Shown here: positions 44,946 to 57,000 of the stretch, in pieces
Numbering within the stretch: the stretch's first letter is position 1
How the letters are laid out: every line of letters begins with the position of its first letter
Assembly: GCA_023053545.1 (NCBI GenBank)
Contig: JAKZAN010000223.1
Coordinates: 1-64,000 of the forward strand
Reading direction: 5' to 3'
Length of the DNA stretch: 64,000 nucleotides
Origin: Lepidurus packardi
Taxonomy: Eukaryota; Arthropoda; Branchiopoda; Notostraca; Triopsidae
Made by a program: the position numbers and the translations under genes
The notes under the pieces: generated by a model
What the model was told of the DNA's origin: nothing
Databases searched by the model: none
Seen by the model: the letters and a program-made list of their open reading frames with translations, nothing else

Positions 44946-47900
44946 ACATCAACGGAACGTTCGGCTTCACTCGATACCGTTTACAGGTGAAACAATTATT
45001 TACAATCTTGTTGACAGCCGCTCGTCCACCCGTTACCCAATACTGGAGACGTAGATCAGCGAAGGTCCGTTCGGTTGATCCATGAGCGAGCCTTTTGTGG
45101 GCTTGACGGATTAAGAGGGTGGTTAGCGGGCTGGTAGGGCTCAATAGAATTGGGTGCTTGACGTCAGATGGGAGATCAGCGTGTTGGATTCTTCCACCAA
45201 CTCTCATTAAGCCTCCTTCGTCAAGGAAGGGGGTGAGCTTCAGAAGTTTCGAGTTACGCGGAAACAGACGTTCAGCCTTCAGGGCGGCATAATCAGATGA
45301 AAAAAGACGTCTTTGTTCCAGTTTGATGAACTCTAAGAAAGCGTCTCTGCATTCGGTAACTGTCAAGGGCCCCCTCAACACCGGAAACTTAGAAGGGCGC
45401 GAATTCTTGATAAAACGAAGAACCCATGCCAGGGTCCGCTTCAGTCTATGCAAGTCCGACGTGCTTTTCAGAACTTCAAGCGGCTCACTCCGATCTATTG
45501 TAATATTGGCTATCATCAATGGTAAAACTTCGGGATCGGTGTTGTCAGGTTCGTCTTGAACTTGCGCGGCGGGCCACTCCGGGGGCGGGCGCTGGAGGAA
45601 TGCCGGCCCGTTGAACCATCGGTTCGATGGAATTAGGAAACCTGCCTCTGACCCTCGGGAACAGTCGTCAGCTGGGTTCATCCATCCCGGAACATGTTTC
45701 CACTGGCTGGCCTTAGTTAATTCCAGGATCTCGGTAACCCTATTGGCCACAAAAGTTTTAAATTTGCAGGTCTTCGAGTAAATCCAACTTAAAACCGTAG
45801 ACGAGTCAGTCCAAAAATGAATCTCGTCAAGCTTTAGTCTTAGTTCCGTGGAAACTGTGTGGGTCATTCGGGCGGCTAGCAGGGCTCCTTGGAGTTCGAG
45901 GCGAGGAATAGTAAGCTGCCGCAAGGGTGCCACACGGGATTTAGCTGTAACAACGCTAGTTGTTATCTCGGTTGAGCCTGAGACGCGTAAGTAAGCTACG
46001 GCCCCAAAGGCAAGCTCCGATGCGTCAGCAAATACGTGAAGTTGGACGGAATGAGTGTTGAGCACGGGTTGCAGGCATCGCGGGATAGTAACAGCTTCCA
46101 GTTTTCGGATGTCGAACAGCCAACAACTCCAACGTGCAGCTAGGCTTTCGGGAATTTTGTCGTCCCACCGCAGGTCAAACCTCCAAAGCTCTTGCAACAG
46201 GGTTTTGGCCGTCAAGGTGATTGGAACCAGGAATCCGATAGGATCAAACACGTTCGCCACAATGCGCAGTATTTCCCGCTTTGTCGACTTCGCGGGCATA
46301 TGCTTTACGCGGAATGCAAAGCTGTCTGTCTCAGCATTCCACCAGACGCCAAGAGTCCTTTCTACGGGCAGTCGGTCTAAATCCAGGTCCATATTCGGGT
46401 CAACGCGGTCTTCAGCCGGGAAAGAAGCTAATGTTTCCGATATCATCTTGCATGCTGTGGGTGTAACTCCTAGTGATTCGGTCGACCAAAAGGACTTCAC
46501 GCTCTCATGAAGGTCATCGAAAGTTATGTTCATGATATGCCGCTTGGTGGGGAACACAGACTCGACTTGGACTGGTCCTCTCAGGCTCCATCCAAAAGGA
46601 GTAAACAGCGCGCGTGGCCCTCTGACTCCAGGAGGCGGTTTTCGGATATCATCAAAATCAAGAGCTTCCGGTACGTCGGTGCCAATGAAAACGGTTACCT
46701 CGCCAGGCTCAGCTTCGTTCAATGGCAGATCTTGCAAGTGCGGCCAGACTTTCTTAAGATGGGGAATATTCCTCTTGCGGAAGGTCGATACCAGCGTCGG
46801 AACTGCCGTAGCTTCATCAGCTAAAAAGACGTTTTTCCCATCTAGCGAGGCGATAAGAAAATCCACCGTTTGGACCATCATGGAATCGCTCCCCTTGAAC
46901 GTCTTGAGGTCTGCTTCTTCCATCGGGCCCTTCAGGTTCAGTTTGCGGGCCATGTCTTGGTGGATAAGCGTTCCATCGCATCCGGGGTCTAGAAGGGCGA
47001 ACGTGTCGATTCTTCTACCATTAGCCCGTAGTTGGACTGGTACGATACAAAGTAGAGACACCTTGCGGCGCTTCAGCCATGGAGGAGAGTCTTCGTTCTT
47101 GTGGCAGCTCACGTTGTTCACAGCGATGGAGTCTTGGCTAGATGTCGCTGGGATCTTGGCTTCGACTTTTCTGGAGTACCTAGGGGGTCGGTGAAGTAAA
47201 GTGTGGTGCTTGGCTTTGCACCCGGCTTCTCCACAAACAGCCTTCGCAGAGCAGTCCTTGGCCAGGTGTCCATCTCCCAAGCAGCGGAAACAAAGTCCTT
47301 TGTCCTTCGCTTGACAGGCTCGTTCTTCTGCCGACAGCGCCGCGAAGGTCCTACAAACAGCAATTTCGTGCTTAGGCTTTTTACAATAAGCGCATTCAGA
47401 ATTATCTTCGCGGCCAGTAGCAAGTACGTTGACCACCCTGGGGTCTTTTCCCTTTCCCTTCGACTTCCGTGATCCGCGCTTAGATTTCGCCTTGTGGCTA
47501 TCCTTCTCGTCGTCGGAATCGTCTGTATCGGGCAATGTGCGGACGTTGCTTGCAGACTCCACTTTGGTCTCCAGCCAGGAGTCGAAATCCAGAAGATGCG
47601 CAGACCGTGGCTTGAGCCTTTCGATCTCCTCTCCCCATTGGCTCATCAGTGTCAGTGGCAGCTTGTCCTTCAGCTGTTGCACCAAAACTGTGGACTTCAA
47701 CTCGTTGTCGTGACCAGAAGAGATAAGGGTGTCTACGGCATTATGAAGCTCTTCTGAGAACCCTTCCAATGCCTCAAAATTGTTTTCTTTGAACTTGGGG
47801 TACTTCAGCACGCTTCGCAAACAGGCATTCGTGACCTTTTGCGGGTGACCGTATTTCCGGTGGAGCTTCTCCAAAGCTCTTCGGTATAGCACCGGGTTGT

Positions 47901-49107
47901 TTAGAGCTCCCCGGACGGTTTTCCGCACCTTCGGGTCGAGTAATTGTCGGAGAACCGCCATGCGTTGGTCATCCGTTTCCAGTACGTCGTGGACCATGGA
48001 CTTAAACGTAGAGATGAACAATGGCCAGTCTTTAGGGTTCCCGGAAAAAAGCATGATGTCTATCTTCTGCATTTGCGCGGCCCTGCAGCTATGCGACGGC
48101 TTCGAAGGAGGTGTTTCCGAGGAATAAATCCAAGCCTCGTTTGGGGTTATGGGTGGCAAGGCAATCAGGTAATTCGTAGAAGACGGCACGCTTAAGGGCA
48201 GCGACGAGGTTACCATGGGCTGTTGATTCGTAGCAGTCAAGGCCGAGCTTGCACCAAGGTTAAGGACAGGCGGAGGATTTCCAACTGGATGGGGAATAGA
48301 GGTGTTGGGAATAACTTGCGTATCGGGTACAGGGTTCAAGGATGTTACGAGAATCTGCTCCTCTGCACGTTGCTTCTCGATCAAATCTTGAAGCTCTCGT
48401 TGTTTCTTCCTCTTCAGCAACTCCTGCCGCTCGATTTCAAGCTCCCTAAGTCTCCTCTCTTCAGCTGCTTCCTCCCTGGCATTCCTTTGGAGTTGGTTCA
48501 GCTCAAGCTCTGCTAATTGCCGTTCTTGTCGCACAAGTTGCAGCCTGGAAGAATGAGAGGTGTTGGTGCTACCTCTTGACATTTGCGAGCGTTGAGATGG
48601 GGCTATCGATGCCTCTGTGGACGCTGCTGAGCTGCCGGCCCGTGAGCGAATATATTTGTCAATAGCCACATAGCAACTGTTGACTGAGGCTTCAACGTCA
48701 GCGATCCAACTTAAGCGGTCTTGGCCGAAAATCCTGTGCTCAGCTTCCGCTTGGACAAGTCTTTCGTTGAGCTCTGTACATTCTTGAAGACGCTCTACGA
48801 GTTGCGTTCGGTAATCTTTGATAAGCGACCGGGACGATTTTTCTTCGATTGCTTTGTGGATTTTGGTCAGAAGTCTGGTTGTTTGCGCCTTCGATTGGGT
48901 TCGAAGCGCTTTTACGACATGCGGTTCTTCGGGAACGCCATGTTCTTCATCGCTGGAATCTTCGGCTTGTCTACTTAAGATCTCTCTGGAAGGTCCGGGA
49001 TGAGGAGGATCAGCCACAACACGACTTTCAGCGGGAGTGCGCTGATCTTCTTGTCTTCCTCCTGCGGGAAGAGCTCTCGCGGCCTCCGTAAGTGCGTTTT
49101 TCGACAT
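44893..49107 (-). pseudogene. BEL-3 Gag-Pol with reverse transcriptase deleted
   Basis: A 1404-aa open frame from the ATG at 49107. It holds a charged N-terminus with a strong predicted coiled coil (about 185-250, Glu/Arg/Gln-rich), a DUF1759-like Gag region (about 348-500), a Lys/Ser-rich linker (530-556), zinc knuckles (572-585, 606-619, 625-639) and protease D707 in LLDPGC. An in-frame deletion at about residue 896 removes all reverse transcriptase catalytic motifs. RNase H (D1028, E1071, D1101, D1147) and the integrase zinc finger (H1337, H1342, C1372, C1375) follow. The frame ends early at HPFRT by frameshift. Gag and protease look intact, so a Gag-protease product could still be made; that is inference. 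Confidence 0.92.
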
Positions 49108-49120
49108 AATTACTTCAGAT

Positions 49121-49138
49121 TCCCGGGTTTCGGCACCA
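49121..49138 (-). promoter_or_regulatory. BEL-3 primer-binding site, tRNA-Phe type
   Basis: On the minus strand TGGTGCCGAAACCCGGGA, the same 18-mer as in BEL-2, lies 3 bp from the 5' LTR. The next two bases (AT) also fit animal tRNA-Phe as recalled. Confidence 0.88.
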
Positions 49139-49141
49139 AAA

Positions 49142-49466
49142 TGTTATATATGCGCAGGTTTTAAACTAAAACGACACATATATAGGGCTAACGTCTTTAT
49201 TTTCACTCTTAAAACTTCCGAACAATCAAAACACTTCAACTCGACTATACTTTCGTCCGTCTCGTCTCGCTGTCCACTTTCCGCCCTTCTTGCCTAGCAA
49301 CTACCAAGGGTCTGTTGTCCCTAATTCTTGAAATATCCAAAAACGTAGGTCCAGTTTTCCCTTGAACCCATAAAACGTCACCCAGTCGATGTCGATGTCC
49401 CATGAGTCAAGTCAAAGCAGGTCAAGTCCTTAGTCATCCCTTCCGGATTCGCATTTATCCGGAACA
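49142..49466 (-). repeat. BEL-3 5' LTR
   Basis: 325 bp. AATAAA on the minus strand is intact at 49196-49201. The terminal inverted repeat lies at 49441-49464. Differences from the 3' LTR: four substitutions and a missing AC. Confidence 0.93.
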
Positions 49467-49471
49467 ACTGA
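49467..49471. repeat. Target site duplication of BEL-3, right copy (ACTGA)
   Basis: ACTGA follows the LTR end GGAACA and matches 44170-44174. Confidence 0.9.
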
Positions 49472-52369
49472 CTTACTTCATGAAATACTGATTTAATTCA
49501 TGAAAAACTGACTTAATTCATGAACTACTTACTTAATTCACGAATTACTCACTAAATTCATGAATTACTCACTTAATTCATGAATTACTCACTTAATTCA
49601 TGCATTTCTGACTTAATTCTTGAACTATTGACTTAATTCATGAATTACTGACTTATTTCATGAATAACTGACTAAATTAATGAATTCCTGACTTAAATAA
49701 TGAATTACTGAAATAGTTCATGAATTAATTAATTGAATCATAAATTACTGACTTATTTAAATAACTACGGACTTAGTTCATAAATTACTGACTTAAGTCA
49801 TTAATTACAGACTTTATTCATGAATTAACTGACTTAATTAATGAACTACTGACTTAATTCATGAACTACTGACTTAATTCATGAACTACTGACTTAATTC
49901 ATGAACTACTGACTTAATTCATGAATTACTTACTTAATTAATGAAATACTGACTTAATTCATGAACTACTTACTTAATTCACGAATTACTCCCTAAGTTC
50001 ATGAATTACTCACTTAATTCATGAATTACTCACTTAATTCATGCATTTCTGACTTAATTCTTGAACTATTGACTTAATTCATGAATTACTGACTTATTTC
50101 ATGAATAACTGACTTAATTAATGAATTCCTGACTTAAATAATGAATTACTGAAATAGTTCATGAATTAATGAATTGAATCATAAATTACTGACTTATTTA
50201 AATAACTACGGACTTAGTTAATAAATTACTGACTTAATTCATAAATTACAGACTTTATTCATGTATTAACTGACTTAATTCATGAACTACTGACTTAATT
50301 CATGAACTACTGACTTAATTCATAATTACTGACTTAATTAACTAATTACTGACTTAATTCATGAATTACTTACTTAATTCATAAAATACTGACTAAATTC
50401 ACAAAATATTGACTTAATTCATGAACTACTGACTTAATTCATGAATTACTGACTTAATTCATAAATTACTGACTTAATTCATGAATTACTGACTTAATTC
50501 ATGAATTACTGACTTAATTCATGAATTACTGACTTAATTCATGAATTACTGACTTAATTAAAAATTGCTGACTTAATTCATGAATTACTGACTTAATTCA
50601 TGAATTACTGACTTAATTCATGAATTACTGACTTAATTAATGAATTGCTGAATTACTTCATGAAATACTGACTTAATTCATGAAATACTGACTTAATTCT
50701 TGAACTACTTACTTAATTCACGAATTACTCACTTAATTCATGAATTACTCACTTAATTCATGCATTTCTGACTAAATTCTTGAATTACTGACTTATTTCA
50801 TGAATAACTGACTAAATTAATGAATTCCTGACTTAAATAATGAATTACTGAAATAGTTCATGAATTAATTAATTGAATCATAAATTACTGACTTATTTAA
50901 ATAACTACGGACTTAGTTAATAAATTACTGACTTAATTCATTAATTACAGACTTTATTCATGAATTAACTGACTTAATTCATGAACTACTGACTTAATTC
51001 ATGAACTACTGACTTAATTCATGAACTACTGACTTAATTCATGAATTACTTACTTAATTCATGAAATACTGACTTAATTCATGAACTACTTACTTAATTC
51101 ACGAATTACTCACTAAATTCATGAATTACTCACTTAATTCATGAATTACTCACTTAATTCATGCATTTCTGACTTATTTCATGAATAACTGACTTAATTA
51201 ATGAATTCCTGACTTAAATAATGAACTACTGAAATAGTTCATGAATTAATGAATTGAATCATAAATTACTGACTTATTTAAATAACTACGGACTTAGTTA
51301 ATAAATTACTGACTTAATTCATAAATTACAGACTTTATTCATGAATTTACTGACTTAATTCATGAATTACTGACTTAATTCATGAATTACTGACTTAATT
51401 CATGAATTACTGACTTAATTCATGAATTACTGACTTAATTCATGAATTACTGACTTAATTCATGAATTACTGACTTAATTCATGAATTACTGACTTAATT
51501 AAAGAATTACTGACTTAATTAATGAATTACTGACTTAATTCATGAATTACTGATTTAATTAATGAATTGCTGACTTACTTCATGAAATACTGACTTAATT
51601 CATGAAATACTGACTTAATTCTTGAACTACTTACTTAATTCACGAATTACTCACTTAATTCATGAATTACTCACTTAATTCATGCATTTCTGACTTAATT
51701 CTTGAACTATTGACTTAATTCATGAATTACTGACTTATTTCATGAATAACTGACTAAATTAATGAATTCCTGACTTAAATAATGAATTACTGAAATAGTT
51801 CATGAATTAATTAATTTAATCATAAATTACTGACTTATTTAAATAACTACGGACTTAGTTCATAAATTACTGACTTAATTCATTAATTACAGACTTTATT
51901 CATGAATTAACTGACTTCATTCATGAACTACTGACTTAATTCATGAACTACTGACTTAAATCATGAACTACTGACTTAATTCATGAAATTACTTAATTCA
52001 TGAAATTAATTACTTACTTAATTCATGAAATACTGACTTAATTCATGAACTACTTACTTAATTCACGAATTACTCACTAAATTCATGAATTACTCACTTA
52101 ATTCATGAATTACTCACTTAATTCATGAATTACTCACTTAATTCATGCATTTCTGACTTAATTCTTGAACTATTGACTTAATTCATGAATTACTGACTTA
52201 TTTCATGAATAACTGACTTAATTAATGAATTCCTGACTTAAATAATGAACTACTGAAATAGTTCATGATTTAATGAATTGAATCATAAATTACTGACTTA
52301 TTTAAATAACTACGGACTTAGTTAATAAATTACTGACTTAATTCATAAATTACAGACTTTATTCATGAA

Positions 52370-54240
52370 TTAACTGACTTAATTGATGAATTACTGACTT
52401 AATTCATGAATTACTGACTTAATTCATGAATTACTGACTTAATTCATGAATTACTGACTTAATTAAAAAATTGCTGACTTAATTCATGAATTACTGACTT
52501 AATTCATGAATTACTGATTTAATTAATGAATTGCTGACTTACTTCATGAAATACTGACTTAATTCATGAAATACTGACTTAATTCTTGAACTACTTACTT
52601 AATTCACGAATTACTCACTTAATTCATGAATTACTCACTTAATTCATGCATTTCTGACTTAATTCTTGAACTATTGACTTAATTCATGAATTACTGACTT
52701 ATTTCATGAATAACTGACTAAATTAATGAATTCCTGACTTAAATAATGAATTACTGAAATAGATCATGAATTAACTAATTGGATCATAAATTACTGACTT
52801 ATTTAAATAACTACGGACTTAGTTCATAAATTACTGACTTAATTCATTAATTACAGACTTTATTCATGAATTAACTGACTTCATTCATGAACTACTGACT
52901 TAATTCATGAACTACTGACTTAAATCATGAACTACTGACTTAATTCATGAATTACTTACTTAATTCATGAAATACTGACTTAATTCATGAACTACTTACT
53001 TAATTCACGAATTACTCACTAAATTCATGAATTACTCACTTAATTCATGAATTACTCACTTAATTCATGCATTTCTGACTTAATTCTTGAACTATTGACT
53101 TAATTCATGAATTACTGACTTATTTCATGAATAACTGACTTAATTAATGAATTCCTGACTTAAATAATGAACTACTGAAATAGTTCATGATTTAATGAAT
53201 TGAATCATAAATTACTGACTTATTTAAATAACTACGGACTTAGTTAATAAATTACTGACTTAATTCATAAATTACAGACTTTATTCATGAATTAACTGAC
53301 TTAATTGATGAATTACTGACTTAATTCATGAATTACTGACTTAATTCATGAATTACTGACTTAATTCATGAATTACTGACTTAATTCATGAATTACTGAC
53401 TTAATTAAAAAATTGCTGACTTAATTCATGAATTACTGACTTAATTCATGAATTACTGATTTAATTAATGAATTGCTGACTTACTTCATGAAATACTGAC
53501 TTAATTCATGAAATACTGACTTAATTCTTGAACTACTTACTTAATTCACGAATTACTCACTTAATTCATGAATTACTCACTTAATTCATGCATTTCTGAC
53601 TTAATTCTTGAACTATTGACTTAATTCATGAATTACTGACTTATTTCATGAATAACTGACTAAATTAATGAATTCCTGACTTAAATAATGAATTACTGAA
53701 ATAGATCATGAATTAACTAATTGGATCATAAATTACTGACTTATTTAAATAACTACGGACTTAGTTCATAAATTACTGACTTAATTCATTAATTACAGAC
53801 TTTATTCATGAATTAACTGACTTCATTCATGAACTACTGACTTAATTCATGAACTACTGACTTAAATCATGAACTACTGACTTAATTCATGAATTACTTA
53901 CTTAATTCATGAAATACTGACTTAATTCATGAACTACTTACTTAATTCACGAATTACTCACTAAATTCATGAATTACTCACTTAATTCATGAATTACTCA
54001 CTTAATTCATGCATTTCTGACTTAATTCTTAAACTATTGACTTAATTCATGAACTACTGACTTATTTCATGAATAACTGACTTAATTAATGAATTCCTGA
54101 CTTAAATAATGAACTACTGAAATAGTTCATGAATTAATGAATTGAATCATAAATCACTGACTTATTTAAATAACTACGGACTTAGTTAATAAATTACTGA
54201 CTTAATTAATAAATTACAGACTATATTCATGAATTAACTG
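52370..54240 (-). repeat. About 940-bp higher-order unit
   Basis: The rare AGATCATGAATTAACTAATT variant occurs at 52761 and 53703, with matching neighbours (TTTAATGAATTGAATC, AAAAAATTGC), giving an offset near 942 bp. Confidence 0.7.
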
Positions 54241-54399
54241 ACTTAATTCATGAACTACTGACTTAATTCATGAACTACTGACATAATTCATGAATTACTG
54301 ACTTAATTCATGAATTACTGACTTAATTCATGAATTACTGACTTAATTCATAATAACTGACTTAATTCATGAATTACTGACTTAATAACTAATTACTGA

Positions 54400-57000
54400 C
54401 TTAATTCATGAATTACTGACTTAATTCATAAAATACTGACTAAATTCACAAAATACTGACTTAATTCATGAACTACTGACTTAATTCATGAATTACTGAC
54501 TTAATTCATAAAATACTGACTAAATTCACAAAATACTGACTTAATTCATGAACTACTGACTTAATTCATGAATTACTGACTTAATTCATGAATTACTGAC
54601 TTAATTCATGAATTACTGACTTAATTCATGAATTACTGACTTAATTCATGAATTACTGACTTAATTCATGAATTACTGACTTAATTAAAAAATTGCTGAC
54701 TTAATTCATGAATTACTGACTTAATTCATGAATTACTGATTTAATTAATGAATTGCTGACTTACTTCATGAACTACTTACTTAATTCACGAATTACTCAC
54801 TAAATTCATGAATTACTCACTTAATTCAAGAATTACTCACTTAATTCATGCATTTCTGACTTAATTCTTGAACTATTGACTTAATTCATGAATTACTGAC
54901 ATATTTCATGAATAACTGACTTAATTAATGAATTCCTGACTTAAATAATGAACTACTGAAATAGTTCATGAATTAATGAATTGAATCATAAATTACTGAC
55001 TTATTTAAATAACTACGGACTTAGTTAATAAATTACTGACTTAATTCATAAATAACAGACTTTATTCATGAATTAACTTACTTAATTCATGAACTACTGA
55101 CTTAATTCATGAACTACTGACTTAATTCATGAATTACTGACTTAATTCATAATTACTGACTTAATTCATGAATTACTGACTTAATTAACTAATTACTGAC
55201 TTAATTCACGAATTACTGACTTAATAACTAATTACTGACTTAATTCATGAATTACTGACTTAATTCATAAAATACTGACTAAATTCACAAAATACTGACT
55301 TAATTCATGAACTACTGACTTAATTCATGAATTACTGACTTAATTCATAAAATACTGACTAAATTCACAAAATACTGACTTAATTCATGAACTACTGACT
55401 TAATTCATGAATTACTGACTTAATTCATGAATTACTGACTTAATTCATGAATTACTGACTTAATTCATGAATTACTGACTTAATTCATGAATTACTGACT
55501 TAATTCATGAATTACTGACTTAATTAAAAAATTGCTGACTTAATTCATGAATTACTGACTTAATTCATGAATTACTGATTTAATTAATGAATTGCTGACT
55601 TACTTCATGAACTACTTACTTAATTCACGAATTACTCACTAAATTCATGAATTACTCACTTAATTCAAGAATTACTCACTTAATTCATGCATTTCTGACT
55701 TAATTCTTGAACTATTGACTTAATTCATGAATTACTGACATATTTCATGAATAACTGACTTAATTAATGAATTCCTGACTTAAATAATGAACTACTGAAA
55801 TAGTTCATGAATTAATGAATTGAATCATAAATTACTGACTTATTTAAATAACTACGGACTTAGTTAATAAATTACTGACTTAATTCATAAATAACAGACT
55901 TTATTCATGAATTAACTTACTTAATTCATGAACTACTGACTTAATTCATGAACTACTGACTTAATTCATGAATTACTGACTTAATTCATAATTACTGACT
56001 TAATTCATGAATTACTGACTTAATTAACTAATTACTGACTTAATTCACGAATTACTGACTTAATTCATAAAATACTGACTAAATTCACAAAATACTGACT
56101 TAATTCATGAACTACTGACTTAATTCATGAATTACTGAATTAATTCATGAATTACTGACTTAATTCATGAATTACTGACTTAATTCATGAATTACTGACT
56201 TAATTCATAAAATACTGACTAAATTCACAAAATACTGACTTAATTCATGAACTACTGACTTAATTCATGAATTACTGACTTAATTCATGAATTACTGACT
56301 TAATTCATGAATTACTGACTTAATTCATGAATTACTGACTTAATTCATGAATTACTGACTTAATTAAAAAATTGCTGACTTAATTCATGAATTACTGACT
56401 TAATTCATGAATTACTGATTTAATTAATGAATTGCTGACTTACTTCATGAACTACTTACTTAATTCACGAATTACTCACTAAATTCATGAATTACTCACT
56501 TAATTCAAGAATTACTCACTTAATTCATGCATTTCTGACTTAATTCTTGAACTATTGACTTAATTCATGAATTACTGACATATTTCATGAATAACTGACT
56601 TAATTAATGAATTCCTGACTTAAATAATGAATTACTGAAATAGTTCATGAATTAATTAATTGAATCATAAATTACTGACTTATTTAAATAACTACGGACT
56701 TAGTTAATAAATTACTGACTTAATTCATAAATAACAGACTTTATTCATGAATTAACTTACTTAATTCATGAACTACTGACTTAATTCATGAACTACTGAC
56801 TTAATTCATGAATTACTGACTTAATTCATAATTACTGACTTAATTCATGAATTACTGACTTAATTAACTAATTACTGACTTAATTCACGAATTACTGACT
56901 TAATTCATAAAATACTGACTAAATTCACAAAATACTGACTTAATTCATGAACTACTGACTTAATTCATGAATTACTGAATTAATTCATGAATTACTGACT
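54400..57000 (-). repeat. 840-bp higher-order unit, about three tandem copies
   Basis: The TTAATTCAAGAATTACTCAC variant recurs at 54821, 55660 and 56500 (offsets 839 and 840), with CATAAAATACTGACTAAATTC and AAAAAATTGC markers in register. Limits are approximate. Confidence 0.75.

Larger units (their letters stand above)
44175..49466 (-). mobile_element. BEL-3: internally deleted, non-autonomous BEL/Pao element
   Basis: A 5292-bp element on the minus strand. LTRs are 327 and 325 bp with four substitutions and one 2-bp indel, 5-bp target duplication ACTGA, tRNA-Phe primer site. The coding region lacks roughly 265 codons of reverse transcriptase (junction near 46420) and about 177 codons of integrase (junction near 44835), and has a frameshift near 44893-44945. 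It cannot make reverse transcriptase or a complete integrase core. The intact target duplication shows normal integration, so either a helper acted in trans or the deletions came later. Its LTR divergence, about 1.2 percent, makes it the oldest of the three. Confidence 0.95.

Noticed and set aside
19680..49466. All three elements lying on the minus strand as a sign of directional insertion
   Set aside because: Three of three in one orientation happens by chance in one case in four, and the satellite itself changes strand between them.
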